DNA from: an uncultured beta proteobacterium
GTDB lineage: Bacteria; Pseudomonadota; Gammaproteobacteria; Burkholderiales; Burkholderiaceae_C
DNA: 64,000 bases
Assembly: GCA_903873485.1 (NCBI GenBank)
Contig: CAIQOO010000153.1
Location: 1 to 64,000 of the forward strand
Reading direction: 5' to 3'
Positions 28,401 to 35,786 of this stretch are shown in pieces (position 1 is the first letter of the stretch; each line of letters starts with the position of its first letter). The position numbers and the translations under genes were made by a program. The notes below the pieces were generated by a model. The model had not been told where the DNA came from and searched no databases. It saw only the letters and a program-made list of their open reading frames with translations.

Positions 28401-28797
28401 CCTTGTCAATCGCCTCGGGCGTGGCGCCGATCAATTCAATGGGCTTGCCGGTGGCAGCCCCGGTGTACTTGTCCAGCACGCCGTTGTGCCACAAGTCAAG
28501 CGCACAGTTGAGCGCAGTCTGTCCGCCCATGGTCGGCAAAATCGCATCCGGGCGCTCTTTGGCGATGATTTTTTCGACCGTTCGCCAGGTGATCGGCTCG
28601 ATGTAAGTCACATCGGCAGTGGCCGGGTCGGTCATGATGGTGGCCGGATTGCTGTTGATCAGGATGACCTTGTAACCCTCTTCGCGCAGCGCCTTGCAGG
28701 CCTGCACGCCAGAGTAGTCAAATTCACAGGCCTGGCCAATGATGATGGGGCCTGCGCCAATGATCAGGACGCTTTGGATGTCGGTACGTTTTGGCAT
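25495..28797 (-). CDS. carB: Carbamoyl-phosphate synthase, large subunit
   Basis: Synthesises carbamoyl phosphate for pyrimidines and arginine, using ammonia channelled from CarA. The 1100 residues are slightly longer than E. coli CarB (1073). The two homologous ATP-grasp halves are clear: [20 protein letters not shown] (about 10-29) and [20 protein letters not shown] (about 580-599), each with a Gly-rich loop and E-x-N-P-R-x-S-R-(S/T) metal site ([38 protein letters not shown]). The C-terminal allosteric MGS-like domain ([20 protein letters not shown], about 960-1095) is present. It is separated from carA by leuE. Confidence 0.98.
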   Translation of the reverse strand: MPKRTDIQSVLIIGAGPIIIGQACEFDYSGVQACKALREEGYKVILINSNPATIMTDPATADVTYIEPITWRTVEKIIAKERPDAILPTMGGQTALNCALDLWHNGVLDKYTGAATGKPIELIGATPEAIDKAEDRLKFKQAMTKIGLGSAKSGIAHSMEEAWSVQKTVGFPTVIRPSFTLGGTGGGIAYNPEEFVVICKRGLEASPTNELLIEESLLGWKEFEMEVVRDKMDNCIIVCSIENLDPMGVHTGDSITVAPAQTLTDKEYQILRNASLAVLREIGVDTGGSNVQFAINPEDGRMVVIEMNPRVSRSSALASKATGFPIAKVAAKLAIGYTLDELRNEITGGATPASFEPSIDYVVTKIPRFAFEKFPAADSRLTTQMKSVGEVMAMGRTFQESFQKALRGLEVGVDGMNEKTQDRELLEKELGEPGPERIWFVGDAFAAGWSVDEVFDLTKIDRWFLVQIEQIVKIELEIEHLPQPVIGTALDAIDAATLRALKQKGFSDRRLAKQFKTTDIAVRARRHALGVRPVYKRVDTCAAEFATNTAYMYSTYEAEGSECEALPTQRKKIMVLGGGPNRIGQGIEFDYCCVHAALAMREDGYETIMVNCNPETVSTDYDTSDRLYFEPLTLEDVLEIVDKEQPTGVIVQFGGQTPLKLALDLEANGVPIIGTSPDMIDAAEDRERFQKLLHELKLRQPPNATARTEPEALEKAAALGYPLVVRPSYVLGGRAMEIVHEQRDLERYMREAVKVSHDSPVLLDRFLNDAIECDVDCVRDATGQTYIGGVMEHIEQAGVHSGDSACSLPPYSLAADTVTEIKRQTAAMAQALNVVGLMNVQFAIQHLGGQDVIFVLEVNPRASRTVPFVSKATGVPLAKVAARCMVGQTLATQGITREVTPPYFSVKEAVFPFVKFPGVDTILGPEMKSTGEVMGVGKTFGEAFVKSQLGAGTRLPRPFTPAGECSGKVFISVKGNDKPRAIEVARALAAMDFVVIASKGTAAAIRAAGVPCGVVNKVTEGRPHIVDMIKNNEIILVINTVEERRNAIADSRQIRTSALLARVTTFTTIAGAEAAVEGMHYMDQLGVISVQEMHAQLLAD

Positions 28798-28940
28798 GAT
28801 GTCAGACGGCTATTTGGGGGTTACACGCAGCCCTGGGCGGCTGCATGTTCAAGTACATAAACAAGATGGCTCAGTCATGCGTCATTTCCGGCCAGTGCGG
28901 GAATGGCAGACAAGTGGATTGATGGCGCTGTCCATCCGCA

Positions 28941-29621
28941 TTAACTCAGGTTGGCGCTCGCCAGCTTGACACCAAACCAGACAAACAAGCCCCCCACCAG
29001 ACTCGACAGCCCGGCCGAGAGTCGCTTGCGTCGGCTAAAGGTTTGCGCCAGACGGGTACCAGCAAAGATCAGCGCGGTCAGGTAAGCCGCACTGAAGAGC
29101 ATCAAAATGGCGCTCAAGATCAGGAACGGCAACTCAGGATGGGCATAGCCAGGATCGATGAACTGCACAAAAAAAGACAGCAAAAACAGGATCGCCTTCG
29201 GGTTGAGCAGACTGATGACCAGGGCACGGCGAAAGGGACGCTGCAAATGTGCGCTCTTTGAAGCAGATTCCGGTGCCGATAGGGCTGCAACCGTGTCGAG
29301 GGCATCAGCGCGGGACTGCAGACCCGCCAGCGCTGCTTGCAACAAGTTCAGGCCCACCCAGCAAAGATACGCGGCACCCGCATATTTGACGACCATGAAC
29401 AGCGCCGGGTGCGTGCGCAACAGGCTGGCAGCACCCAAGGCGGTACACAGCAGCAAAATGCTGTCGCCGACAAACACCCCCAATGCGCCCTGATAGCCGG
29501 CCCGCACGCCGCGCGCGGTGGCGACCGACAGCACATACAGCGAGTTGGGGCCGGGCAATAAAATAATGCCAAACGCGCCAACAACATAGGTCCAGAGGTC
29601 TGTCACGCCGTAAAAGCTCAT
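28941..29621 (-). CDS. leuE: LeuE/RhtB-type amino-acid exporter
   Basis: LysE-superfamily inner-membrane exporter of 226 residues with about six hydrophobic segments. The family signature near the N-terminus is [20 protein letters not shown] with G-x-R-A-G-Y following (about residues 17-45); the second half has [20 protein letters not shown]. LeuE exports leucine and related residues in E. coli; the substrate here is not certain. Its ATG overlaps the carA stop (ATGA at 29618-29621), and it precedes carB by 143 bases, so an amino-acid exporter is translationally coupled to CarA. Confidence 0.88.
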   Translation of the reverse strand: MSFYGVTDLWTYVVGAFGIILLPGPNSLYVLSVATARGVRAGYQGALGVFVGDSILLLCTALGAASLLRTHPALFMVVKYAGAAYLCWVGLNLLQAALAGLQSRADALDTVAALSAPESASKSAHLQRPFRRALVISLLNPKAILFLLSFFVQFIDPGYAHPELPFLILSAILMLFSAAYLTALIFAGTRLAQTFSRRKRLSAGLSSLVGGLFVWFGVKLASANLS

Positions 29622-30805
29622 CGACGCGCCCCCATGGATGCAACAAACCGGTCAAACAAATAGCCAATATCATGCGGACCCGGTGAGGCCTCCGGATGGC
29701 CCTGAAAGCAAAACGCAGGCTGGTCGGTGCGCTCCAGACCCTGCAAGGTGCCGTCAAACAGGCTGACATGGGTGGCGCGCAAGTTGGCGGGCAGGGTTTT
29801 TTCATCTACCGCAAAGCCGTGGTTCTGGCTGGTGATGCTGACACGACCACTCATCAAGTCTTTGACCGGGTGATTGGCGCCATGGTGGCCAAATTTCATC
29901 TTGAAGGTCTTGGCGCCACTGGCCAGCGCCATGATCTGGTGTCCCAGGCAGATGCCAAAGGTGGGCGTGCCGCTGTCAATCAGCTCAGCGGCGGCGGCAA
30001 TGGCGTAATCACAAGGCTCGGGGTCGCCCGGGCCGTTGCTCAAGAAGATGCCATCAGGCTGGTGCTTGAGCGCATCCAGCGCCGATGTCTGGGCTGGCAC
30101 CACCGTAACCTGACAGCCGCGCTGGGCCAACATGCGCAAGATATTCTTTTTTACCCCAAAGTCATAGGCGACCACATGGAAGCGCGAGGCAATCTGCTCG
30201 CCATAGCCTGGTTTGCCACCGAGTGAAGCGTTTGACAAGGCCCATTCGGTTTGTGTCCAGGCGTAAGGCGACTTGGCAGAAACCACTTTGGCCAGATCGG
30301 TGCCTGCCATGCTCGGTGCCGCCTTGGCTCTTGCCAGAGCCAAGTCAATGGCTGCCCTGGTGACAGACTCACCTGGGGGCAACGCCAGAATACAGCCGTT
30401 TTGAGCACCCAGCGCGCGCAACTGACGAGTGAGTTGGCGGGTATCAATGTTGGCGATAGCCACCCGGCCTGCGGCCACCAGGTACTGGCTCAGGGTCTGG
30501 GTGGAACGAAAGTTGGAAGCCAGCAGCGGCAAATCCTTGATGATCAGGCCCGCCGCATGAATCTGGTCAGCCTCGATGTCCTCGAAATTGATGCCGTAGC
30601 TGCCAATATGCGGGTAGGTCAGGGTCACCATCTGCTGGCAGTAGCTCGGGTCGGTCAGGATTTCCTGGTACCCGGTCATGGCGGTGTTAAATACCACCTC
30701 ACCCACCGTGGCACCCGTGGCCCCGATGGAATTGCCGACATAGACCGTGCCATCTGCGAGCGCCAGAATGGCGGGTGGGGTATTTCCCTTGAGAGACAAA
30801 AGCAC
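29618..30805 (-). CDS. carA: Carbamoyl-phosphate synthase, small (glutaminase) subunit
   Basis: Releases ammonia from glutamine for CarB; 395 residues. The N-terminal CPSase domain has [20 protein letters not shown], and the C-terminal class I glutamine amidotransferase domain carries the nucleophile Cys in [19 protein letters not shown] (about residue 285), plus His and Glu in [16 protein letters not shown] (about 368-370). The start is a GTG at 30803-30805 with a CGGAGAA ribosome-binding site; there is no suitable ATG. It heads a carA-leuE-carB unit and diverges from the ethylmalonyl-CoA cluster. Confidence 0.97.
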   Translation of the reverse strand: MLLSLKGNTPPAILALADGTVYVGNSIGATGATVGEVVFNTAMTGYQEILTDPSYCQQMVTLTYPHIGSYGINFEDIEADQIHAAGLIIKDLPLLASNFRSTQTLSQYLVAAGRVAIANIDTRQLTRQLRALGAQNGCILALPPGESVTRAAIDLALARAKAAPSMAGTDLAKVVSAKSPYAWTQTEWALSNASLGGKPGYGEQIASRFHVVAYDFGVKKNILRMLAQRGCQVTVVPAQTSALDALKHQPDGIFLSNGPGDPEPCDYAIAAAAELIDSGTPTFGICLGHQIMALASGAKTFKMKFGHHGANHPVKDLMSGRVSITSQNHGFAVDEKTLPANLRATHVSLFDGTLQGLERTDQPAFCFQGHPEASPGPHDIGYLFDRFVASMGARR

Positions 30806-31118
30806 TGGGTTCTCCGAAATGGTTTGCGGCTACGCCCATGCACGCTCAAGAGAGGATCTTGGATGAATCTGGAGGGGATGGGGCAGGGTGCCGGGAGCGT
30901 AGGTGGATGCGAATCAGGCCGCGAGTATAGCCGAGGGGATATCTAAAAAGCGCCTTGATCACCCATGAGCCAAGGGTTTACCCTGTGTTTTCCATGGCGC
31001 TGAAATGCTGGCAAACGGTGACCAGACGACCGTCTTGAAAAGCGTATTCATCATTCAAATCAAGTACTTGAATCGTGTTTCTGAGCGCTGCGACTTTATC
31101 ATCGATTAATTAATTTAC

Positions 31119-31135
31119 ATGCTGCAAAGCAGCAT
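31119..31135. promoter_or_regulatory. Palindromic operator candidate upstream of the ethylmalonyl-CoA cluster
   Basis: Perfect inverted repeat ATGCTGC-AAA-GCAGCAT, directly followed by TAATCT and preceded by an AT-rich tract, so it would overlap a promoter. Its TGCAAA centre recalls the TTTGCAAA boxes bound by ScfR-family regulators of short-chain acyl-CoA metabolism, but only loosely. Confidence 0.45.
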
Positions 31136-31329
31136 AATCTGGCGCTAGAATGACTTTGCTTATTTTGGTTTGGTCGTGTTTTGGTGGTGTTCATGGCATC
31201 CCTTTGGCAACAAGTTTTTCGCGTCAAGCGATCAGTTTGTTGTGCCGCAGCAGCCTTGATGACCATGACTGTGCTTTTTGCAGCAACATGAGTCAACGCC
31301 CGTGTTGTGTCGTGACGAAGACTCAAATT

Positions 31330-31378
31330 CACACCCGAACCGAGGGCGTATTTGCAACCGATGACGGGTGTGTTTTTT
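31330..31378 (+). terminator. Terminator-like hairpin in the leader of the ethylmalonyl-CoA cluster
   Basis: Perfect 8-bp stem CACACCCG (31330-31337) / CGGGTGTG (31365-31372), a 27-base loop, and a run of six T (31373-31378). It ends 22 bases before the ATG at 31401. The long loop makes it weaker than a classical terminator; it could be an attenuator. Confidence 0.5.
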
Positions 31379-31400
31379 GCAACAATAACGGAGATAGCAC

Positions 31401-32843
31401 ATGAAGCTCACGCTGACCCATGACGAAATGAGCGCTTACTGCGCCGAACTGCATGAAGCCAATGCAGTTTTCAAGTCCGACTATCCAGCCGACTCCTTCG
31501 AGCGGCAGCCAGTGCATACGGTGTATGGCGGCGCCAATCTGTTCAAGGCCGGGTTTGCCCCCAAGCTGGGGGAGGTGGCACTCAAGACACTTGAAACCTA
31601 TGCACCCAGCTTTAGCGTTTTTGCCAAGGTTTTGGGCCTGCCACGCGCTGAAATGCTGCCGACCAATCCTTTCGAGCTGGGCAGCCTGACGCGTGCGCTG
31701 GAAGCCAATCCCGAGCAGGTGCGCGAAACCAAGCCGGCGGCCTGGCTGGCTTTCACCGTCTATAACCGGGTCGTCAAAAAACTTCAGGCCGAGCCGATCG
31801 AAGACAACCGCATCGACTTTGAGGATGGCTATGGCAACCGTCCCGATGCCGAAGAAGATGCCCATGCGGTGGCAGCGGCCGATGAAGTGGCCAAAGGCAT
31901 GGCTGAAAACCTGCTGTCGCCCTTTATCGGCATCCGGGTCAAGACCTTCTCTGACGAATGCAAGGTACGTTCAATTCGCACGCTGGATATTTTCCTGACC
32001 CGGCTGGCTGAGAAAACCGGCAGCAAGCTGCCAAAAAACTTTATCGTGACGCTGCCCAAGGTCACCATACCGACACAGGTTTCAACCTTTGTCAAAATTC
32101 TCGAAAATCTTGAGGCCCGGTTGGGCTTTGCCAAAGATTCGCTGAAGATGGAAATCATGATCGAGACCACCCAGTCGATCATCAACCACAGGGGCGAAAA
32201 CACGGTTCCGCTGTTGGTGGCTGCGGCCGGTGGCCGCTGCCGCTCGGCGATTTTCGGCACCTACGACTACACCGCCTCCTGCAACATCACGGCCGCCCAT
32301 CAGACTCATACCCATCCGGCCTGCGATTTTGCCCGCCACGTTCTGCAAGTCAGTCTGGCCGGCACCGGCATCACCATCAGCGATGGGGCCACCACCAGCA
32401 TGCCGATCGGGCCACACAAGGCCCCCAAGGACGGTGTGCTGACGGCCCAGCAGATGGACGAAAACCGCTCGGTGGTGCATGGTGCCTGGAAACTTCACTA
32501 TGACAACATCATGCACTCCCTGCGCCACGGTTACTACCAGGGCTGGGACTTGAATCCGGGCCAGTTGCCAGTGCGCTATGCGGCAATGGATGCGTTCTTC
32601 CTCAGCGGGCTGCAAGATGCCTCGGCCCGGCTCAACGCTTTCCTGAACAAGGCCGCGCAGGCCACGCTGGTGGGCAATACCTTCGACGATGCCGCTACCG
32701 GCCAGGGCCTGCTGAACTTCTTCTTGCGCGGCATGGCCTGCGGTGCCATCACCGAGCAGGAAGTTCTGGCCACCGGCATCACACTCGACGAATTGCGCTC
32801 TCGTTCCTTTGTTCGCATTGTCAACAATCGCACCAGCAAATAA
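31401..32843 (+). CDS. CitE-superfamily lyase, candidate beta-methylmalyl-CoA lyase
   Basis: Protein of 480 residues from the HpcH/HpaI-CitE aldolase superfamily, in the group often labelled aldolase/citrate lyase or DUF6986. Visible superfamily features: RIDFEDGYGNRPDAEEDAHA (acidic metal and substrate loop, about residues 137-156), an Arg in FIGIRVKTFSDEC (about 176), IMIETTQSIINHRGE with the metal Glu (about 252), and SAIFGTYDYTASC (about 281). It is much longer than Mcl1-type malyl-CoA lyases (about 320 residues). As first gene of a cluster encoding every neighbouring step, it is the best candidate to cleave beta-methylmalyl-CoA to glyoxylate and propionyl-CoA; this is inference from context. 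The ATG has a CGGAGA site. Confidence 0.7.
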   Translation: MKLTLTHDEMSAYCAELHEANAVFKSDYPADSFERQPVHTVYGGANLFKAGFAPKLGEVALKTLETYAPSFSVFAKVLGLPRAEMLPTNPFELGSLTRALEANPEQVRETKPAAWLAFTVYNRVVKKLQAEPIEDNRIDFEDGYGNRPDAEEDAHAVAAADEVAKGMAENLLSPFIGIRVKTFSDECKVRSIRTLDIFLTRLAEKTGSKLPKNFIVTLPKVTIPTQVSTFVKILENLEARLGFAKDSLKMEIMIETTQSIINHRGENTVPLLVAAAGGRCRSAIFGTYDYTASCNITAAHQTHTHPACDFARHVLQVSLAGTGITISDGATTSMPIGPHKAPKDGVLTAQQMDENRSVVHGAWKLHYDNIMHSLRHGYYQGWDLNPGQLPVRYAAMDAFFLSGLQDASARLNAFLNKAAQATLVGNTFDDAATGQGLLNFFLRGMACGAITEQEVLATGITLDELRSRSFVRIVNNRTSK

Positions 32844-32875
32844 TGGCCGCTCGGCCCATAAGAAAGTGATAGACC

Positions 32876-34555
32876 ATGAGTGATGTCAACAGCCGGATGC
32901 AGGCTGCGTCGCAATATCTCGACGTAGCCGATGCACAAATCAAAAAATCCTTGCTCTGGATAAAGCAGCAATGCCTTGGCGGCAAGGGCGTGTCGGGCGA
33001 GAAGCTTGACGGTCATCAAATGGCCAGTTTCGATCTGGCCTGGTGTGCCGCCGAAGCCACCACGGCGCGTTTTGCGGTGGACTATGCACGCAAGGCCGTT
33101 GCTGCCAGCGAGACACCCGGCGATGCCATCTGCCTTGAAGAGCAAATGACCCTGGTTTTTTGCGCCGAAGCCCTGCAAAACATTCGCAACCGTTTATCGG
33201 CCCGACCGCAGAGTTTTGGCTTGGGCGAAGACGACATTGCGCTGCTCGATGCAGCCGCCCTCACCCGCTTTTGCCGCGCGCAGCTTGATGCGGGCAATCT
33301 GGAGGCGCTCGGTCGGCAAGTGATTGCCATGGATGGTGCCAGCGGGGCCTATCTGCTTGGCGAAGATGCCTTGATGATGCAGGAGTCGTTCCGCAAGCTG
33401 GCCACCCATGTGGTGATGCCCCTGGCCGAAGAAATTCACCGCAAGGACAAGATCATTCCAAAAGAGATTTTGGTGCCGTTGACCGAAATGGGCTGCTTTG
33501 GGCTGTCGATTCCAGAGCGTTACGGCGGCATCCAGAGCGACGATCACGAAGACAACATGGGCATGATCGTGGTGACCGAAGAGCTTTCTCGCGGGTCACT
33601 TGGCGGAGCAGGCAGCCTGATTACCCGGCCTGAAATCCTCAGCCGCGCCCTGCAAAAGGGCGGCACCGAGGCGCAGCGGCAAAAGTGGCTGCCGCAAGTA
33701 GCCATGGGCCATCCGCTGTGTGCCATCGCCGTCACCGAACCCGATACCGGCTCGGATGTTGCAGCCATTCGGCTCAAGGCAACCAAGTGCGAAGGTGGCT
33801 GGCATCTCGATGGTGTCAAGACCTGGTGCACCATGGCCGGCAAGGCTGGCCTGCTGCTGGTGCTGGCGCGCTCCAACCCGGATCGTGCAGCGGCCCACAA
33901 GGGTCTGAGCATGTTCCTGGTCGAAAAAGACTCCTACGAGGGTCATGATTTTGAATTCCGCCAACCACATGGCGGTGTTTTGACAGGTCGTGCCATCGCC
34001 ACCATTGGCTACCGTGGCATGCATTCTTACGAGTTGTTCTTCGACCATATTTTTGTCCCTGATGAGAACCTGGTAGGCGGGCCAGAGGGCGAAGGCAAGG
34101 GCTTTTATTCCACCATGGCTGGCTTTGCTGGCGGGCGCATTCAGACTGCAGCACGCGCCATTGGTGTCATGCAAGCCGCGTTCGAGCGGGCGGTTCTATA
34201 CGCCATTGACCGCAAGGTATTTGGCAAAGCGATTGGCGAGTACCAACTGACACTGGTCAAGCTGGCTCGCATGGCAACCCTGCTGACAGTGTCGCGCCAG
34301 TTCACTTATGCCGTTGGTCGTTTGATGGATCAGGGTGAAGGTCAGATGGAAGCCAGCATGGTGAAACTGTTCACCTGCCGCACGGCTGAGTGGCTGACCC
34401 GCGAGGCGCTGCAAATTCATGGCGGCATGGGCTACGCCGAGGAGTCACCGGTCAGTCGCTATTTTGTCGATGCGCGTGTGCTGTCGATTTTTGAAGGGGC
34501 CGAAGAAACGCTGGCCCTGAAGGTGATCGCACGTTCCCTCATTGATGCCGCCTAG
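32876..34555 (+). CDS. mcd: (2S)-methylsuccinyl-CoA dehydrogenase
   Basis: Acyl-CoA dehydrogenase of 559 residues. The length is diagnostic: ordinary acyl-CoA dehydrogenases have about 380-400, while Mcd has an extra N-terminal helical domain of about 150 residues (here MSDVNSRMQAASQYLDVADA onwards). The core shows CAIAVTEPDTGSDVAAIRLK (FAD-binding, about 280-300), HLDGVKTWCTMAGKAGLLLV, and LQIHGGMGYAEESPVSRYF with the catalytic acid segment RVLSIFEGAEETLALKVIAR near the end. It oxidises (2S)-methylsuccinyl-CoA to mesaconyl-CoA, passing electrons to ETF. It lies between the lyase and mesaconyl-CoA hydratase genes, confirming the pathway. Confidence 0.93.
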   Translation: MSDVNSRMQAASQYLDVADAQIKKSLLWIKQQCLGGKGVSGEKLDGHQMASFDLAWCAAEATTARFAVDYARKAVAASETPGDAICLEEQMTLVFCAEALQNIRNRLSARPQSFGLGEDDIALLDAAALTRFCRAQLDAGNLEALGRQVIAMDGASGAYLLGEDALMMQESFRKLATHVVMPLAEEIHRKDKIIPKEILVPLTEMGCFGLSIPERYGGIQSDDHEDNMGMIVVTEELSRGSLGGAGSLITRPEILSRALQKGGTEAQRQKWLPQVAMGHPLCAIAVTEPDTGSDVAAIRLKATKCEGGWHLDGVKTWCTMAGKAGLLLVLARSNPDRAAAHKGLSMFLVEKDSYEGHDFEFRQPHGGVLTGRAIATIGYRGMHSYELFFDHIFVPDENLVGGPEGEGKGFYSTMAGFAGGRIQTAARAIGVMQAAFERAVLYAIDRKVFGKAIGEYQLTLVKLARMATLLTVSRQFTYAVGRLMDQGEGQMEASMVKLFTCRTAEWLTREALQIHGGMGYAEESPVSRYFVDARVLSIFEGAEETLALKVIARSLIDAA

Positions 34556-34602
34556 CGTCAGTTTCAGTCAGACCCACTGTCAAGCTCAAAGGAATATATC
34601 CC

Positions 34603-35784
34603 ATGTCGCAGGCAATTCGTTTTCAAGCACAGGCTGAACTGGCCGAAAAAGTGAAGGTGGAGGCTCCAAGAGTCCGCTATCCGCACTATGGCCGCTATTT
34701 GGAGGAATTTGTGCCCGGGCAAGTGTTTGTCCACCCCCGTGGTTTCACCTTCCTCCCGGCCCAGATAGAAGCGTTTGCCCGCACCTACATGCAGTGCAAT
34801 CCGCTCTACCTCAATAACCAATACGCCCGGGCCTGTGGCTTTGATGGACTGTTGGCTTCACCGCAGATGGTTTTCAACGTCGTTCTGTCGCTCGGCGTGC
34901 AAAACGACTCCGAAAAGGCGATGGCCAATCTTGGCTACTACGATGCCCAGTATTTGCGGCCAGTCTATGCAGCAGATACCATCCGCTCCCTGACCAAGGT
35001 GATGGATCGCAAGGAACGCGGTGGCGACAAGCCAGGCATCGTGACCATTCGCACCTTGGGGCTTAACCAGAACGACGAGGTGGTGCTGCAGTACGAGCGC
35101 AAAATCATGGTCGCCGGGCAAGGCAGCCGCCCGCCCACCACGCCCTTGCCAAGCTCTACCGTGATGCCGGCCTTCCCTTGGGTTGAACATGCCGAAGTGT
35201 TTCTGCCGAGCTTCCCTGAGCAAATCCCCTCCGGGCTGACCGGCCCCAACTCCTGGTTCGAGGATTTTGTCGTCGGCGACATCATCATCCATGCCAACGG
35301 CAGAACCATCACCGACGAGCATCTGGCGTTGACCTATGCGGTGGGCAACACCCACCCGCTGCATTTCGACCGGGTTTTCAGTTCCGGCCTGTCGGGCAAG
35401 ATGAGCGGCGATCCGATTGTTTATGGCGGGCTAGTTTTTGCCTGGCTCGAAGGCCTGGCCAGTCGCGATGTCAGCGAAAACAGCGTCTGGGAAATCGGTT
35501 TTACCGAGGGTTATCACACCCAGCCGTCGATTGCCGGCGATACCGTTGCCGCCTTGTCGCGCGTACTGGCAGTCGAAGATGCCCCCAGCGCACTCGGTGC
35601 TGCCTTTGGCATCGTGAATTTTCAGTTGATTGGCGTCAAGAACATCAGTGCATCGAACGCCTATGCCAAATATGGTGCGGACTTGTTCATCAAGGAAAAC
35701 GACAAGAAGGCCATCGGCAAAGAGAAAATAGACGAGAAGATTTTCGAAATCGAGCGCCAGCTCGTCATCCGCAAGAGGAGCTAA
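34603..35784 (+). CDS. mch: Mesaconyl-CoA hydratase (double MaoC fold)
   Basis: Hydrates mesaconyl-CoA to beta-methylmalyl-CoA. The 393 residues contain two MaoC-like hot-dog domains: the first (about 30-185) with AFARTYMQCNPLYLNNQYAR and GLLASPQMVFNVVLSLGVQN; the second (about 215-380) with FEDFVVGDIIIHANGRTITD, LTYAVGNTHPLHFDRVFSS and GDPIVYGGLVFAWLEGLASR. It is about 50 residues longer than the Rhodobacter enzyme. An AAAGGAA site precedes the ATG. The gene is followed by ecm after 2 bases, so the two are coupled. Confidence 0.92.
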   Translation: MSQAIRFQAQAELAEKVKVEAPRVRYPHYGRYLEEFVPGQVFVHPRGFTFLPAQIEAFARTYMQCNPLYLNNQYARACGFDGLLASPQMVFNVVLSLGVQNDSEKAMANLGYYDAQYLRPVYAADTIRSLTKVMDRKERGGDKPGIVTIRTLGLNQNDEVVLQYERKIMVAGQGSRPPTTPLPSSTVMPAFPWVEHAEVFLPSFPEQIPSGLTGPNSWFEDFVVGDIIIHANGRTITDEHLALTYAVGNTHPLHFDRVFSSGLSGKMSGDPIVYGGLVFAWLEGLASRDVSENSVWEIGFTEGYHTQPSIAGDTVAALSRVLAVEDAPSALGAAFGIVNFQLIGVKNISASNAYAKYGADLFIKENDKKAIGKEKIDEKIFEIERQLVIRKRS

Positions 35785-35786
35785 TC

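Larger units (their letters stand above)
30806..31400. other. Intergenic control region between carA and the ethylmalonyl-CoA cluster
   Basis: About 595 bases with no gene I can support; short frames within it have no family resemblance. It must hold divergent promoters for carA (minus) and the pathway cluster (plus). On the plus side I see an AT-rich patch at 31101-31118, a palindrome at 31119-31135, three near-copies of a TTTGCAAC-like motif (31276, 31351, 31376) and a terminator-like hairpin ending 22 bases before the first start codon. On the carA side, no repressor site or attenuator is obvious. Confidence 0.6.

Noticed and set aside
31099-31404. Short frames on both strands in the carA-pathway intergenic region
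   Set aside because: No family resemblance or ribosome-binding sites, and they overlap the palindrome and hairpin that better explain the sequence.
31401-32843. Reading the first pathway gene as a phosphoenolpyruvate-utilising or ordinary citrate lyase gene
   Set aside because: The acidic loop, Arg and metal Glu fit the wider CitE superfamily, but no citrate lyase alpha or gamma subunit genes are near and the cluster context points to a CoA-ester lyase.
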